In this document: positions 7,741-15,694 of the stretch, piece after piece | How positions within the stretch are numbered: position 1 is the first letter of the stretch | Layout of the letters: each line of letters starts with the position of its first letter | Translations under genes and position numbers: made by a program | Source: Alloclostridium intestinigallinarum | GTDB taxonomy: Bacteria; Bacillota; Clostridia; Christensenellales; UBA3700 | DNA: 17,963 bases | Assembly: GCA_904393845.1 (NCBI GenBank) | Contig: CAJFNB010000035.1 | Coordinates: 1-17,963, forward strand | Reading direction: 5' to 3' | The notes under the pieces: model-generated | The model's input: the letters and a program-made list of their open reading frames with translations, nothing else | Database searches by the model: none | What the model was told of the DNA's origin: nothing

Positions 7741-8337
7741 TCACTGCATTAAAACATCTAAAAGGGAGTCCATAGCAACGTCAGCCACATCTGAAGTAGT
7801 ATTCAGATGGCGGTACACTTCACGGTATTTGAACACAAGGTGCATATCGTCCTGGTCGAACAGCGCGGCTAAGGCGCGGTAATAGTGGTTGCCGACTTTG
7901 TTTTCCAGCCCTTTCACCTTGATTGCCTCGTCCTTGGCTATGGCGGGGTGGTGTTCCATATTTTCGACAGCGCGTTTGATGTGCTTGCATATGTCCACGA
8001 GAATACCGACAATGTCGGTCATCGCCTCGTCGGGAAGTATGCGGAACAGGCGCAACTCGTCTATGGTGGCTTTTGCATAGTCCAGAATTTCGTCTATCTG
8101 TCGGGAGAGGTTGAATATGTCCTTGCGCTCGATGGGGGTGATGAAAGTGCGGTTAAGCTCGTCAATCAGAATACGGCGGCGCATATCGCCGTCCTCTTCT
8201 ATTTTCACCACCTGGTCGGCAAAGGTTTCTTCCTTGGTCACGCAATAGTTATAAAGCGCGGTCAGTCCCTCGCTCATACATTCGCATTGCGAAACAAGCA
8301 GCTGGTAGAAGTTTATGTTCTTACGGAAAAATTTCAT
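7741..8337 (-). CDS. DUF47/PhoU-like Pit accessory protein
   Basis: Proteins of this family (PhoU_div, DUF47) are helical, cytoplasmic, probably metal-binding partners of PiT phosphate transporters and are usually encoded beside them. The 198 residues are all-helical in appearance. EEDGDMRRRILIDELNRTF (47-65) followed by ITPIERKDI (66-74) matches the characteristic E-x2-x-D and FITPIDREDI block, and the end HLNTTSDVADVAMDSLLDVL (177-196) matches the family C-terminus. I start it at the ATG at 8337, which overlaps the pit stop (TAATG) and has GGGAGG eight bases upstream. An in-frame ATG at 8697 would only add antisense-like residues from within pit. It probably modulates or gates Pit. No phosphate regulator gene is present nearby. 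Confidence 0.92.
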   Translation of the reverse strand: MKFFRKNINFYQLLVSQCECMSEGLTALYNYCVTKEETFADQVVKIEEDGDMRRRILIDELNRTFITPIERKDIFNLSRQIDEILDYAKATIDELRLFRILPDEAMTDIVGILVDICKHIKRAVENMEHHPAIAKDEAIKVKGLENKVGNHYYRALAALFDQDDMHLVFKYREVYRHLNTTSDVADVAMDSLLDVLMQ

Positions 8338-9392
8338 TACAACAACCCTCCCGGTATTATCGCGTTGAGCAGAGCGCATATCGCCGCGCCTACGCCCATT
8401 GCCACGGGGAACGTGATTATCCACCCCGTGAATATTCTTATCGCCCTTGTCCAGCGTACGCCCTTGACGCGCTGCGCCATGCCCACGCCGATGATACTCG
8501 ACGACATCACCTGTCCCGTGGATATGGGTATCCCGAACACGGTGGACGCCACGCTGACCGCCATGGACGAAGTCTGCGCGACGTAGGACTGCATTAAATT
8601 GAGGCTGAACAACTTTTTGCCTATGGCGTATATCAGTCTGAATCCGCCCGTAAGCAGTCCCAGCGCAATCGCGGCGCAGAATACTATCATTATCCATACG
8701 GGCAGCTGCCCTGCCGCCTGCGTGGTATTTGCCGCGCCGGAGCCGGTGAGCACCACGGCGAGCAGATATACGCCCAGCCCCTTTTGCGTGTTGTTCAGCG
8801 ATATGGCGCCGGAAAGCACCACCATGTTCACTACCTGCGCGCCCCGGAACAGTTTTTCCGCCGAACGGGTAAGGTAGGCGGTAAGCCTTACCATTGCCTT
8901 TTCAAGCACGAAGCCTAAACTCATACAGATTACGGGCGCCAGAAATACCATAAGTATTACCTTTATGCCCACGGCGTTCCAGTCTATCGCGCCCGTGCCG
9001 AAAGTGATCATGCCCGCCCCGACAAGTCCGCCCAGCAGAGTGTGCGAGGTGGAGTTGGGCACGTTGAATACTGCCGACACTCCCGACCAAAGCAGAGCGG
9101 AAATCATGGTGGAAAGCAGAAAGATGAATCCGACAAGTTCGCTCGACACGTTGGAAAGAGCCGCCGAATCAATAAGGCTTGCCACCGTGACCGCAACGCC
9201 GTAACTGTCAATCAGATAGCAGAGCAACAGAGGCGTTACGAATTTGGTTGCGGCCGAGATGATTATCGCCGTATACGGTTTGAGCGAATGGGAAGCCACA
9301 CAGGTTGCAACGGCGTTGGAGCCGTCCGAGTAACCCATGTAAAAGGTGTAAGCCACCGCCATTACAAGTATGACTATCGCATATGCGCTCAT
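8337..9392 (-). CDS. pit: PiT-family inorganic phosphate transporter
   Basis: PiT proteins import phosphate, usually as a metal-phosphate complex with H+ or Na+. The 351 residues contain about ten hydrophobic helices in two related halves. The first half has GYSDGSNAVAT (20-30), the counterpart of the GxNDxxNA signature, and PNSTSHTLLGGLVGAG (112-127). The second half has IPISTGQVMSSSIIGVG (288-304). The place where a second ND motif is expected reads SLNNTQKGLGV (198-208), with Asn in place of the usual Asp. It is co-transcribed with the DUF47 partner, whose ATG overlaps its stop. The ribosome binding site ahead of 9392 is weak (GGA only), so the exact start is less sure than the family call. 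Substrate specificity could be another oxyanion. Confidence 0.9.
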   Translation of the reverse strand: MSAYAIVILVMAVAYTFYMGYSDGSNAVATCVASHSLKPYTAIIISAATKFVTPLLLCYLIDSYGVAVTVASLIDSAALSNVSSELVGFIFLLSTMISALLWSGVSAVFNVPNSTSHTLLGGLVGAGMITFGTGAIDWNAVGIKVILMVFLAPVICMSLGFVLEKAMVRLTAYLTRSAEKLFRGAQVVNMVVLSGAISLNNTQKGLGVYLLAVVLTGSGAANTTQAAGQLPVWIMIVFCAAIALGLLTGGFRLIYAIGKKLFSLNLMQSYVAQTSSMAVSVASTVFGIPISTGQVMSSSIIGVGMAQRVKGVRWTRAIRIFTGWIITFPVAMGVGAAICALLNAIIPGGLL

Positions 9393-9482
9393 ATCCGTTT
9401 ATTCCATATTAGTGCGTTTTGACGAAGTTTGCAACGCAGTTATGGATAATTCGGTAATCCGCGCAAAAATATTTGATATATT

Positions 9483-9507
9483 TACATAAAATAATAACGT
9501 TTATGTA
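9483..9507. promoter_or_regulatory. Inverted repeat upstream of pit, possible operator
   Basis: TACATAAA and TTTATGTA are perfect eight-base arms separated by nine bases, centred about 100 bases upstream of the pit start in an AT-rich spacer. The size suits a dimeric regulator site. I found no convincing -35/-10 pair to tie it to a promoter, and no known binding motif is claimed. Confidence 0.35.
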
Positions 9508-9616
9508 CTTTTTCGCATATCATTGCGCGCCGTATTCCGTAAGCCAGGCGTCATTTACCGAGCTATTTTACCTTTTTTATCCATAATGCACGCCGCCGTG
9601 CTCGCGGAAAATTCCG

Positions 9617-10417
9617 CTATTCTTCCCCGCCGCCGCGCAAACTCTCCGCACCCTCTTGAGTCCGTTCCTGATCCGTCCGCCTCGACGCGCCGCCTTCTTC
9701 CGGCGTTTCTTCCGCACTATCCGCGCCTTCCGCGCTTTCTTCCCCGCTTTGCGCTTCTCCTGAGTTTTCTTCCCCGCTTTGCGCTTCCCCGGGGACTTCC
9801 TCTCCGCCTTGCGATTCTTCCGCGCCCTGCTCCGCGCCGTCCGCTTCCTCCGCGTTCCGGCGGCGCTTCTGACTGCGCGCGGCTTCTTCTATCATATCGC
9901 GGTAAACGATATTGAACGCTTCGTTGTACGCCTTTTTCAGGTCGTTTACTTCGTTGAAGTGCTCTTCAAACAACCTTGCCGCGTCCTCTCCTATCATATG
10001 TTTGCCGTTTTTATATAAGACGGCGAATTCCTGCGCCGCGCGGAAGGCGAGCGCCTGTTCCCACGTATACTGCGCGGGCGAAGTGGCGAGAACCGTTTCC
10101 CCGTTTTCGTTTTCAAAGCTGTAACGCACATAGTATTTCGGCGCGCGGTCGCCCTGGTTGGTGCCGTGGCTGATATACTTGCCCTTTATCCTTACGCCCT
10201 GCGTTTCCAGCATCTTTACGTTGCGGTTATCCGCAAGGAACATAAAGCCGCGCACTATGGCGAATATGCCCACGGGTACAAGAATAAGGTACATATAATA
10301 GGAAGGCGACATCTTGTCCAGCGACGCAAGTACGCCTATGACCACGGACGGGACTATGACGCACAGCGCTCCCAGACCGAAAGCGACAAGTAAGTGCCAG
10401 CGTTCGTGTTTTATCAT
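9617..10417 (-). CDS. Membrane protein with DUF3592-like domain and acidic low-complexity tail
   Basis: Function unknown. The 266 residues begin with two hydrophobic helices (about 10-32 and 40-62). A short globular segment (about 70-145) follows, containing VRIKGKYISHG, YYVRYSFENENGE and EFAVLYKNGKHM, which resembles DUF3592-type domains by eye. A helical stretch (150-180) and a basic RSQKRRR patch (181-187) lead into an 80-residue tail made almost only of Glu, Gly, Ala, Ser and Gln. The tail includes a tandem GEAQSGEE repeat. The ATG overlaps the stop of the zinc-ribbon gene (ATGA) and has no clear ribosome binding site, so translation probably relies on coupling. It is the last gene of the dnaG-rpoD unit. 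The DUF3592 match is tentative; the membrane topology and tail are seen directly. Confidence 0.75.
   Translation of the reverse strand: MIKHERWHLLVAFGLGALCVIVPSVVIGVLASLDKMSPSYYMYLILVPVGIFAIVRGFMFLADNRNVKMLETQGVRIKGKYISHGTNQGDRAPKYYVRYSFENENGETVLATSPAQYTWEQALAFRAAQEFAVLYKNGKHMIGEDAARLFEEHFNEVNDLKKAYNEAFNIVYRDMIEEAARSQKRRRNAEEADGAEQGAEESQGGEEVPGEAQSGEENSGEAQSGEESAEGADSAEETPEEGGASRRTDQERTQEGAESLRGGGEE
9736..9787 (-). repeat. 30-base tandem duplication inside the acidic tail
   Basis: A 22-base stretch (TTTCTTCCCCGCTTTGCGCT plus two bases on the plus strand) occurs at 9736-9757 and again at 9766-9787, a 30-base period. It encodes the repeated ten-residue GEAQSGEE unit. The identity at DNA level points to recent slippage or unequal crossing-over. 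Confidence 0.85.
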
Positions 10418-11115
10418 ATCTTATAGACAAGTCTGCCGCAGTTGGGGCATTCGCATATGCCGTTTGCGGAAAGTTTGCCCTTCTCGCTTTCGGAAAGCTC
10501 CATCATACAGCCGCCGCAGCCGCCACCCGAAGTAAAGGGCACGAGCACGGGCATTTTCCTATTGTTTCTCACCCTTAAATAGCTCTTCATAAGCTCTTCG
10601 TCTATGCCCTCTTTGAGCGGCTTCATCTGCTGCACGTACGGATAGGCTTCCTTCTGAATGGACAATTTAAGCGCGTCATACTTCTTTTTAGCCGCGGCAA
10701 ACTGGTTTTTCAGCTGCTGTTGCTGCTGCTGTTCGTGCGATATGGCTACCGATATGCTTTTCAGATCGTCGCCGCCCGCGATTATATCCTTTTCCAGCCC
10801 TTCAAGCGTCTTATCTATTTCCGCAAGGCGTTTGTCGTAAAAGTCCGCCTCCTTTTCCCCTTCTATATTATCGCTTTCCAGCGTGAGTTCTTCCAGCTCG
10901 CGCACCACACGCTGATATTTTTCCTGCAAACGAACGACCGCTTCCAGCCTTTGCTGCGCCTTGCTGCTCAGACTGACTATCGCGTCCTGCGACTGCTTGA
11001 ATGCCGCCTGAACTTTGTTCGCGTTTTTCAGCTCGTCGCTTTCGCGCAGTTTCTTTTCCAAAAGAAAAACCTTTCTGTCAAGTTCCTGGTATTCCAGCAT
11101 ATTTTTAAGTTCCAT
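10414..11115 (-). CDS. Coiled-coil C4-type zinc-ribbon protein
   Basis: This 233-residue protein has a long coiled coil (about 8-185, rich in Glu, Lys, Leu and Gln) and a C-terminal zinc ribbon. Cysteines at CGGC (200-203) and CPNC (223-226) make the four ligands, with GGGCGGCMMELS typical of the zf-RING_7/DUF164 family. That family is widespread and often encoded next to nif3; its role is not settled, and nucleic-acid or ribosome-related functions have been suggested. A run of six Gln (129-134) interrupts the coil. I start it at the ATG at 11115, with GGAGAC about eight bases upstream and 13 bases after nif3. A longer in-frame start at 11223 would overlap nif3 and adds nothing family-like. 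Confidence 0.9.
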   Translation of the reverse strand: MELKNMLEYQELDRKVFLLEKKLRESDELKNANKVQAAFKQSQDAIVSLSSKAQQRLEAVVRLQEKYQRVVRELEELTLESDNIEGEKEADFYDKRLAEIDKTLEGLEKDIIAGGDDLKSISVAISHEQQQQQQLKNQFAAAKKKYDALKLSIQKEAYPYVQQMKPLKEGIDEELMKSYLRVRNNRKMPVLVPFTSGGGCGGCMMELSESEKGKLSANGICECPNCGRLVYKI

Positions 11116-11128
11116 TTTCCGTCTCCTT

Positions 11129-11893
11129 TTATTCGTTATACGGGCTTTTTTCCGACGCGAAAAGGCAGTCCACACCCTTGCTTCCCAAAAGCCCCGCCAA
11201 TATGTTCCTGGCGCATTTTTCACTGTCGTAGTGGGTGAGTTCCACCACGCAAAGCCCCGCCTGCGCGCACGCCACCGCCACGTCGTGTCTGACTTCCGCA
11301 GTTACCACCACGTCCGCTTCTCCGCGCATACACATTGCGAACATATCCCTGTCGCCGCCGCCCGCACCCGTGGAAACCAGCGCGGTTGCGATAACCTTGT
11401 CCCTGTCGCCTATGGTGCGCACGCCCGCACCCACAGTCTTAGCGCACTTTTCAGCGAACTGTCCGAACGTGAGCGAGCCGTGCACCGTGCCTATGCGGTA
11501 ATATTCGCCCTCTCCCGCGCGCTCTATATCCACGTCTATGCCCAAAGCTCCGGCGAGAAAGTCGTTGAGTCCGCCAAGTACGCAGTCAAGGTTGGTATGC
11601 GCGCTGTATATGCTCACGCGCGCCGCCGCCGCTTTCAATATGACGTCGGAAACAAATCCGCCCGCCACTATCTTTTTGACGGGATTGAACAGCACGGGGT
11701 GGTGGGATATGACCATATTCGCGCCCTTTGCCGCCGCCTCGTCTATAACGGCGGGGGTTACGTCCACGCACAGCAGAACTCCGCGCACCTCGTCTTCTTC
11801 AAAGCATACCTGCATACCGCTGTTGTCGAAATCCGCCTGCAATTCAAGCGGCGCATAGCCTTCAATTATTCTGATTACGTCCTTTACTTTCAT
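11129..11893 (-). CDS. Nif3-like dinuclear metal-centre protein
   Basis: Nif3/YqfO/YbgI proteins form toroidal hexamers with a di-metal site and have been linked to GTP cyclohydrolase-I-like activities, though the physiological role is debated. The 254-residue form has both metal-binding ends: ISHHPVLF (62-69, His64/His65), SAHTNLD (97-103, His99 and Asp103) and, near the C-terminus, ELTHYDSEK (218-226, His221 and Glu225). It lacks the inserted middle domain of the longer B. subtilis YqfO. I start it at 11893, where GGGAG lies about six bases upstream. This overlaps the end of trmK by 32 bases. The trmK-nif3 pair downstream of rpoD is also the order in Bacillus. Confidence 0.93.
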   Translation of the reverse strand: MKVKDVIRIIEGYAPLELQADFDNSGMQVCFEEDEVRGVLLCVDVTPAVIDEAAAKGANMVISHHPVLFNPVKKIVAGGFVSDVILKAAAARVSIYSAHTNLDCVLGGLNDFLAGALGIDVDIERAGEGEYYRIGTVHGSLTFGQFAEKCAKTVGAGVRTIGDRDKVIATALVSTGAGGGDRDMFAMCMRGEADVVVTAEVRHDVAVACAQAGLCVVELTHYDSEKCARNILAGLLGSKGVDCLFASEKSPYNE

Positions 11894-12539
11894 ATGCTCT
11901 CCCGAGTAATGCGCGGGTGGCTTCAAGCTGCCTTGCCGGCTCTTCACTGCGCGCGTCGCCTTCCTTTATCGAGGCGCATATTCTTTCAAGCACGGCGAGC
12001 CTTTGCTTTGCATACGCCGTGCAGTCGCCGTCCGCCGGCGAAGTGCCGTAAAGCAATTCTTCCAAGGCGGGAGTATAAGCCGCGCCGCCCTTTTTACACA
12101 CGATGACCGGATAGAATTTTCCGCCCGAGCGCACTATTTTATCGCTGCTCTTTTCATAGCCGCACTTTGCCAGATACGCCCTGAGAAGCGGCGCGTCGTC
12201 GTGCGGCACGAGTATGAACTTTGCGTCCATCGCCGGCGCCTGTGAGAGAATTTTGGCTATCTCCCTTCCGCCCATTCCGGCTATCACCACGTTGTCCGCC
12301 TCGTTTTCTTTAAGCACGCGCATACCGTCGCCCACGCGGAATTCAACGCTCCCGGCGCCCTTTTCCTTAGCCAGGGCGCGCGCTTTTTTAAGACACTCTT
12401 CCGATATGTCGGCAGCTATGGACTTTTTCGCTAAACCGCGCAGAACGGCGTATACCGCCACTTTTCCGTGGTCGCAGCCTATGTCCGCAAGCACCTTGGC
12501 GTGCACGTGGCTTAAAATGCACTCCAGCCGCCCGTCCAT
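11862..12539 (-). CDS. trmK: tRNA (adenine-22-N1)-methyltransferase
   Basis: TrmK methylates N1 of adenine 22 in the D-loop of bacterial tRNAs with S-adenosylmethionine. The 225 residues are typical. The Rossmann SAM-binding start is VLADIGCDHGKVAVYAV (16-32), followed by AADISEECLKKA (42-53), FRVGDGMRVL (67-76) and the TrmK signature VVIAGMGGREIAKIL (84-98), with ILVPHDD (109-115) after it. The C-terminal third (about 155-225) is a helical arm as in YqfN. The start ATG overlaps the rpoD stop (TAATG); the Shine-Dalgarno is weak (AAGGA too far upstream), so coupling to rpoD translation is likely. Its final 32 bases overlap nif3. Confidence 0.94.
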   Translation of the reverse strand: MDGRLECILSHVHAKVLADIGCDHGKVAVYAVLRGLAKKSIAADISEECLKKARALAKEKGAGSVEFRVGDGMRVLKENEADNVVIAGMGGREIAKILSQAPAMDAKFILVPHDDAPLLRAYLAKCGYEKSSDKIVRSGGKFYPVIVCKKGGAAYTPALEELLYGTSPADGDCTAYAKQRLAVLERICASIKEGDARSEEPARQLEATRALLGRAYESKGRNQNN

Positions 12540-13723
12540 TACTTATTGATAAAATCCTTCAGCTTTTTGGTGCGGTTGGGGTGGCGCAGTTTGCGCAGCG
12601 CCTTCGCCTCTATCTGCCTTATGCGTTCACGCGTGACGTTGAATTCCCTGCCCACTTCTTCGAGCGTTTTGGGACGGGAGTCGTCCAGCCCGTAACGCTT
12701 GCGGATAACCTCGTTTTCACGGGGAGTGAGGGTGTCGAGCACTTGCAGAAGCTGTTCGCGCAGCATTTTCGCCTCCGCCCTGTCGGAAGGCGAAGCAGCC
12801 TTGTCGTCTTCGAGAAAATCACCCAGGTGGCTGTCCTCTTCCTCGCCGATAGGGGTTTCAAGGGACACGGGATCCTGCGCTATCTTCTGTATTTCGATTA
12901 CCTTTTCCACGGGTATGCCCATTTCGGCGGCGATTTCCGCGGGGGAAGGCTCTCTGCCCAGCTTTTGCAGAAGCTGGCGCGATACCCTGCCCGTCTTGTT
13001 GATGGTTTCCACCATATGTACGGGAATACGTATGGTGCGCGCCTGGTCCGCGATTGCGCGTGTGATTGACTGCCTTATCCACCAGGTGGCGTAAGTGGAG
13101 AACTTAAAGCCCTTTGTGTAGTCGAACTTTTCCACCGCTTTGAGCAAGCCCATATTGCCTTCCTGGATAAGGTCGAGGAACTGCATACCCCTGCCCACGT
13201 ACCTTTTGGCAATGGACACGACAAGGCGCAGATTGGCTTCCGAAAGTCTCTTTTTCGCGCTCTCGTCCCCTTCCGCCATTCTGCGCGCAAGATCGCGTTC
13301 TTCGTCGGGAGAAAGCAGCGCCACGGTGCCTATGTCTTTCAGATACATCTTCACCGAATCGTCCGTAGCCGCTTCAAGCCCGTCGGATATGTCGTAAACT
13401 TCGGCGGGGGAACTTTGCTCGATTACTATGCCCATGCCTTCCAGCGCTTTATAGATGTCGGAAAGCTCCTGCACGGTAAGTCCGTACTTGTCAATGGAAA
13501 GTCCGAACTTTTCCAACTTGTCGTTGAGTTCGCTTTCCCTGATTTTTCCGTCCTTGGCGGAGGCGGCAAGACGGCTTGTTTCCGCCTCTATTTTCGCCTT
13601 GCGCTTGCGTGCTTTTTCCTCGTCGTCATCGCTCTGCGCGCCGCCGTGTTCGGATTCTTCGTCCAGACCCTGCAATATTCTGACTTCTTCGGGGATTTCG
13701 TTCATGTCTTTTTCTTCTTTCAT
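12539..13723 (-). CDS. rpoD: RNA polymerase primary sigma factor (sigma A/RpoD)
   Basis: This is the housekeeping sigma factor. The 394 residues include an acidic, Lys-rich N-terminus (1-50), a region 1.1-like domain (about 55-105) and region 1.2 (122-155). Region 2 has NLRLVVSIAKRYVGRGM (164-180), FLDLIQEGNMGLLKAVEKFD (182-201) and FSTYATWWIRQSITRAIADQ (208-227), which recognise the -10 box. Region 3 spans about 240-320. Region 4 has LTPRENEVIRKRYG (332-345) and the helix-turn-helix LEEVGREFNVTRERIRQIEA (354-373), which recognises the -35 box. The consensus TTGACA/TATAAT hexamers found upstream of leuA agree with this factor. GGAGGAGC lies just before the ATG, 16 bases after dnaG. The dnaG-rpoD pairing is the conserved macromolecular-synthesis arrangement. 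Confidence 0.98.
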   Translation of the reverse strand: MKEEKDMNEIPEEVRILQGLDEESEHGGAQSDDDEEKARKRKAKIEAETSRLAASAKDGKIRESELNDKLEKFGLSIDKYGLTVQELSDIYKALEGMGIVIEQSSPAEVYDISDGLEAATDDSVKMYLKDIGTVALLSPDEERDLARRMAEGDESAKKRLSEANLRLVVSIAKRYVGRGMQFLDLIQEGNMGLLKAVEKFDYTKGFKFSTYATWWIRQSITRAIADQARTIRIPVHMVETINKTGRVSRQLLQKLGREPSPAEIAAEMGIPVEKVIEIQKIAQDPVSLETPIGEEEDSHLGDFLEDDKAASPSDRAEAKMLREQLLQVLDTLTPRENEVIRKRYGLDDSRPKTLEEVGREFNVTRERIRQIEAKALRKLRHPNRTKKLKDFINK

Positions 13724-13739
13724 AGCTCCTCCGATGTAA

Positions 13740-15485
13740 TTATTTTTTATTTTTTGCCGTTAATTCCGCGTAATGCGCCAAAAGCAGATCGCGTTTAACG
13801 GGGTCTTTTTCTCCGTCTATCTGTTTGGTGAGCGCGATTATCTCGCGCCTGTTCTTCTCCCTTTCCAGCGAACGCATACAGTCCGCGAACACCTGCGGAG
13901 CCTGTTCTTCCGTCACGCGCTTGCCTTCGCGGAAAATTTCCTCCACTTCGGGATATTGCTCCGCCATCGCCTGCAAATCGTCCAGATCAGGCTCCTTGAA
14001 CGATTTAAGACGGCAGTATTCCACATATATCGCCTTGTGGTCGCCGTCGGTTATGTACTGCGACAAGTCGCGCTCTTCCACGCCTTCCTGCCCGCCGAAC
14101 AACGAATACAGCACAAAACGCATGGCGTTGTAATATTTCCCCGTCTTTCTGGTAAGTTCCAGCTTGGGTATGGGACGGGCTTCCGCCTCCGCACCCTGCG
14201 CGTACTGCTTGACGAGTACGGGCTTGGGAATGTCCGCTTTTGCGGAGATGTAGTCCATATACGCTTCCACCTGAGCGGGGTTTTTCAGCTCGTAAAGCAC
14301 CTTTACCGCCTCCACCGCGTAAGCGCCCCTGTCTTCCGCCACGTTCAGGTCGTAGTTTTCAGCCAGCTTGTCCAGCTTGTATTCGAAAAGCGGCTTCGCC
14401 TGCGAAAGCAAGTCCATATAGCCGCGCTTGCCGAATTCGCGCACGTATTCGTCGGGATCTTTTCCGCCGGGAACGGACACCACTTTTACCGAAAGTCCTT
14501 CGCCGTATAGGATGTCAAGCCCGCGCATTGTCGCTTTCTGCCCCGCAAAGTCGCCGTCGTAGGAGATGTACACTTTATCGGCATACCTTTTGAGCAGACG
14601 CGCCTGCTGCACGGTAAGCGCGGTACCCATGGACGCCATGCAGTTTTTTATCCCCGCCTGGTAGAGCGAGATGACGTCCATATATCCTTCAACCATTATG
14701 ACGCTGTCGACCGCGCCTTCTATCATCGCTTTTTTAATGGTGTGCTGTCCGAACAGCTCCCTCGACTTGTCAAAGATGACCGTTTCTTTCGTGTTGCGGT
14801 ATTTGGGCTGTTCGCCCTTTTCCAGCACCCTTCCGCCGAAGGCGATTACCTGCTTCAGATTGTTTATGATGGGCACTATCAGCCTGCCGCCCAGCACGTC
14901 GTACAGTCTGCCCGACTTACTTGTGCCCGCAACGCCCGCGTCCAGCATTTCGTCGTTGCTGTATCCCATATCGCGCAGACGGTCGATAAGCGCGTTTCCG
15001 GGCGCGAAACCAAGTCCGAACGACGTGAGCGTGGGACGGGAGATACCCCTGTTTTCCAGATAGTCGCGCGCGGCTTTGCCCACATCGCCCACAAGGCTTT
15101 TGTGGTAAAACGACGCCGCCTCGCGCATGAGGCTGTAAAGTCTGTCGCGCTTTCTCTTGCTTATGCCCCCTCCGCCCTCTTTTTTGGAAAATTCGGGCAC
15201 CGTCATGCCCGCCTTTGCCGCGAGAATGGATACCGCGCCCATAAAATCGGTGTGTTCGATATCCTGTACGAAACTTATCACGTCGCCGCCCTTGTGACAG
15301 CCGAAGCAATAATACATACCCGTTTCGTCTACGGAAAAAGAGGGAGTCTTTTCGTGGTGGAAGGGACAGCACGCCCAATACTTGCCGCCCTTGCGGTTAA
15401 GGCTGACGTAGCCTTCTACCACGTCCACGATATTTATTCTGTTTTTCAACTCTTCCAGCCAATCTTTGAAATTATCCGCCGCCAT
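13740..15485 (-). CDS. dnaG: DNA primase
   Basis: DnaG lays RNA primers for replication. The 581 residues show the CHC2 zinc finger (Cys40, His43, Cys60 and Cys63, in CPFHHEKTPSF and CFGCHKGGD), the catalytic core with KYRNTKET (228-235) and FGGRVL (216-221), and the TOPRIM fold with VIMVEGYMDVI (262-272, Glu266) and YISYDGDFAGQKA (306-318, Asp310 and Asp312). PGGKDPDEYV (339-348) follows. The C-terminal part (about 435-581) is helical and should bind the replicative helicase DnaB. It is the first gene of the operon leading to rpoD and is divergent from dgt across a 209-base spacer. The Shine-Dalgarno is poor (GGA four bases from the ATG); no confident promoter was found. Confidence 0.97.
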   Translation of the reverse strand: MAADNFKDWLEELKNRINIVDVVEGYVSLNRKGGKYWACCPFHHEKTPSFSVDETGMYYCFGCHKGGDVISFVQDIEHTDFMGAVSILAAKAGMTVPEFSKKEGGGGISKRKRDRLYSLMREAASFYHKSLVGDVGKAARDYLENRGISRPTLTSFGLGFAPGNALIDRLRDMGYSNDEMLDAGVAGTSKSGRLYDVLGGRLIVPIINNLKQVIAFGGRVLEKGEQPKYRNTKETVIFDKSRELFGQHTIKKAMIEGAVDSVIMVEGYMDVISLYQAGIKNCMASMGTALTVQQARLLKRYADKVYISYDGDFAGQKATMRGLDILYGEGLSVKVVSVPGGKDPDEYVREFGKRGYMDLLSQAKPLFEYKLDKLAENYDLNVAEDRGAYAVEAVKVLYELKNPAQVEAYMDYISAKADIPKPVLVKQYAQGAEAEARPIPKLELTRKTGKYYNAMRFVLYSLFGGQEGVEERDLSQYITDGDHKAIYVEYCRLKSFKEPDLDDLQAMAEQYPEVEEIFREGKRVTEEQAPQVFADCMRSLEREKNRREIIALTKQIDGEKDPVKRDLLLAHYAELTAKNKK

Positions 15486-15679
15486 TTTCCGTTCAGCCCT
15501 TGTATTTTGCGTTCTAATATTAATATACGACGTTTTGCCCCGAAAACCCTTTAATTTTTTTATTTTAATATAAATAGGAGAGTATTGCCGGAATTTTCCG
15601 CTTTATAAGGAGATTTTTTCTTTCCCCGGGGGAAATACCGTAATATTTTTCCGCGCCTATTGTGCGCGCGGATAAAAGA

Positions 15680-15688
15680 TGATATAAT
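15680..15688 (+). promoter_or_regulatory. Extended -10 promoter abutting the dgt start codon
   Basis: TGATATAAT is a perfect extended -10 element (TGnTATAAT). The position where a -35 box should lie (15660-15665) reads TTGTGC and matches only three of six. Transcription would start six to eight bases after the -10, at about 15694-15696, which is the ATG itself (15695). Confidence 0.7.
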
Positions 15689-15694
15689 ATCCTT

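Noticed and set aside
8338..8697. Longer DUF47 protein starting at 8697
   Set aside because: The additional 120 codons overlap pit in another frame and are low quality; the ATG at 8337 has a good ribosome binding site and gives the family's usual length.
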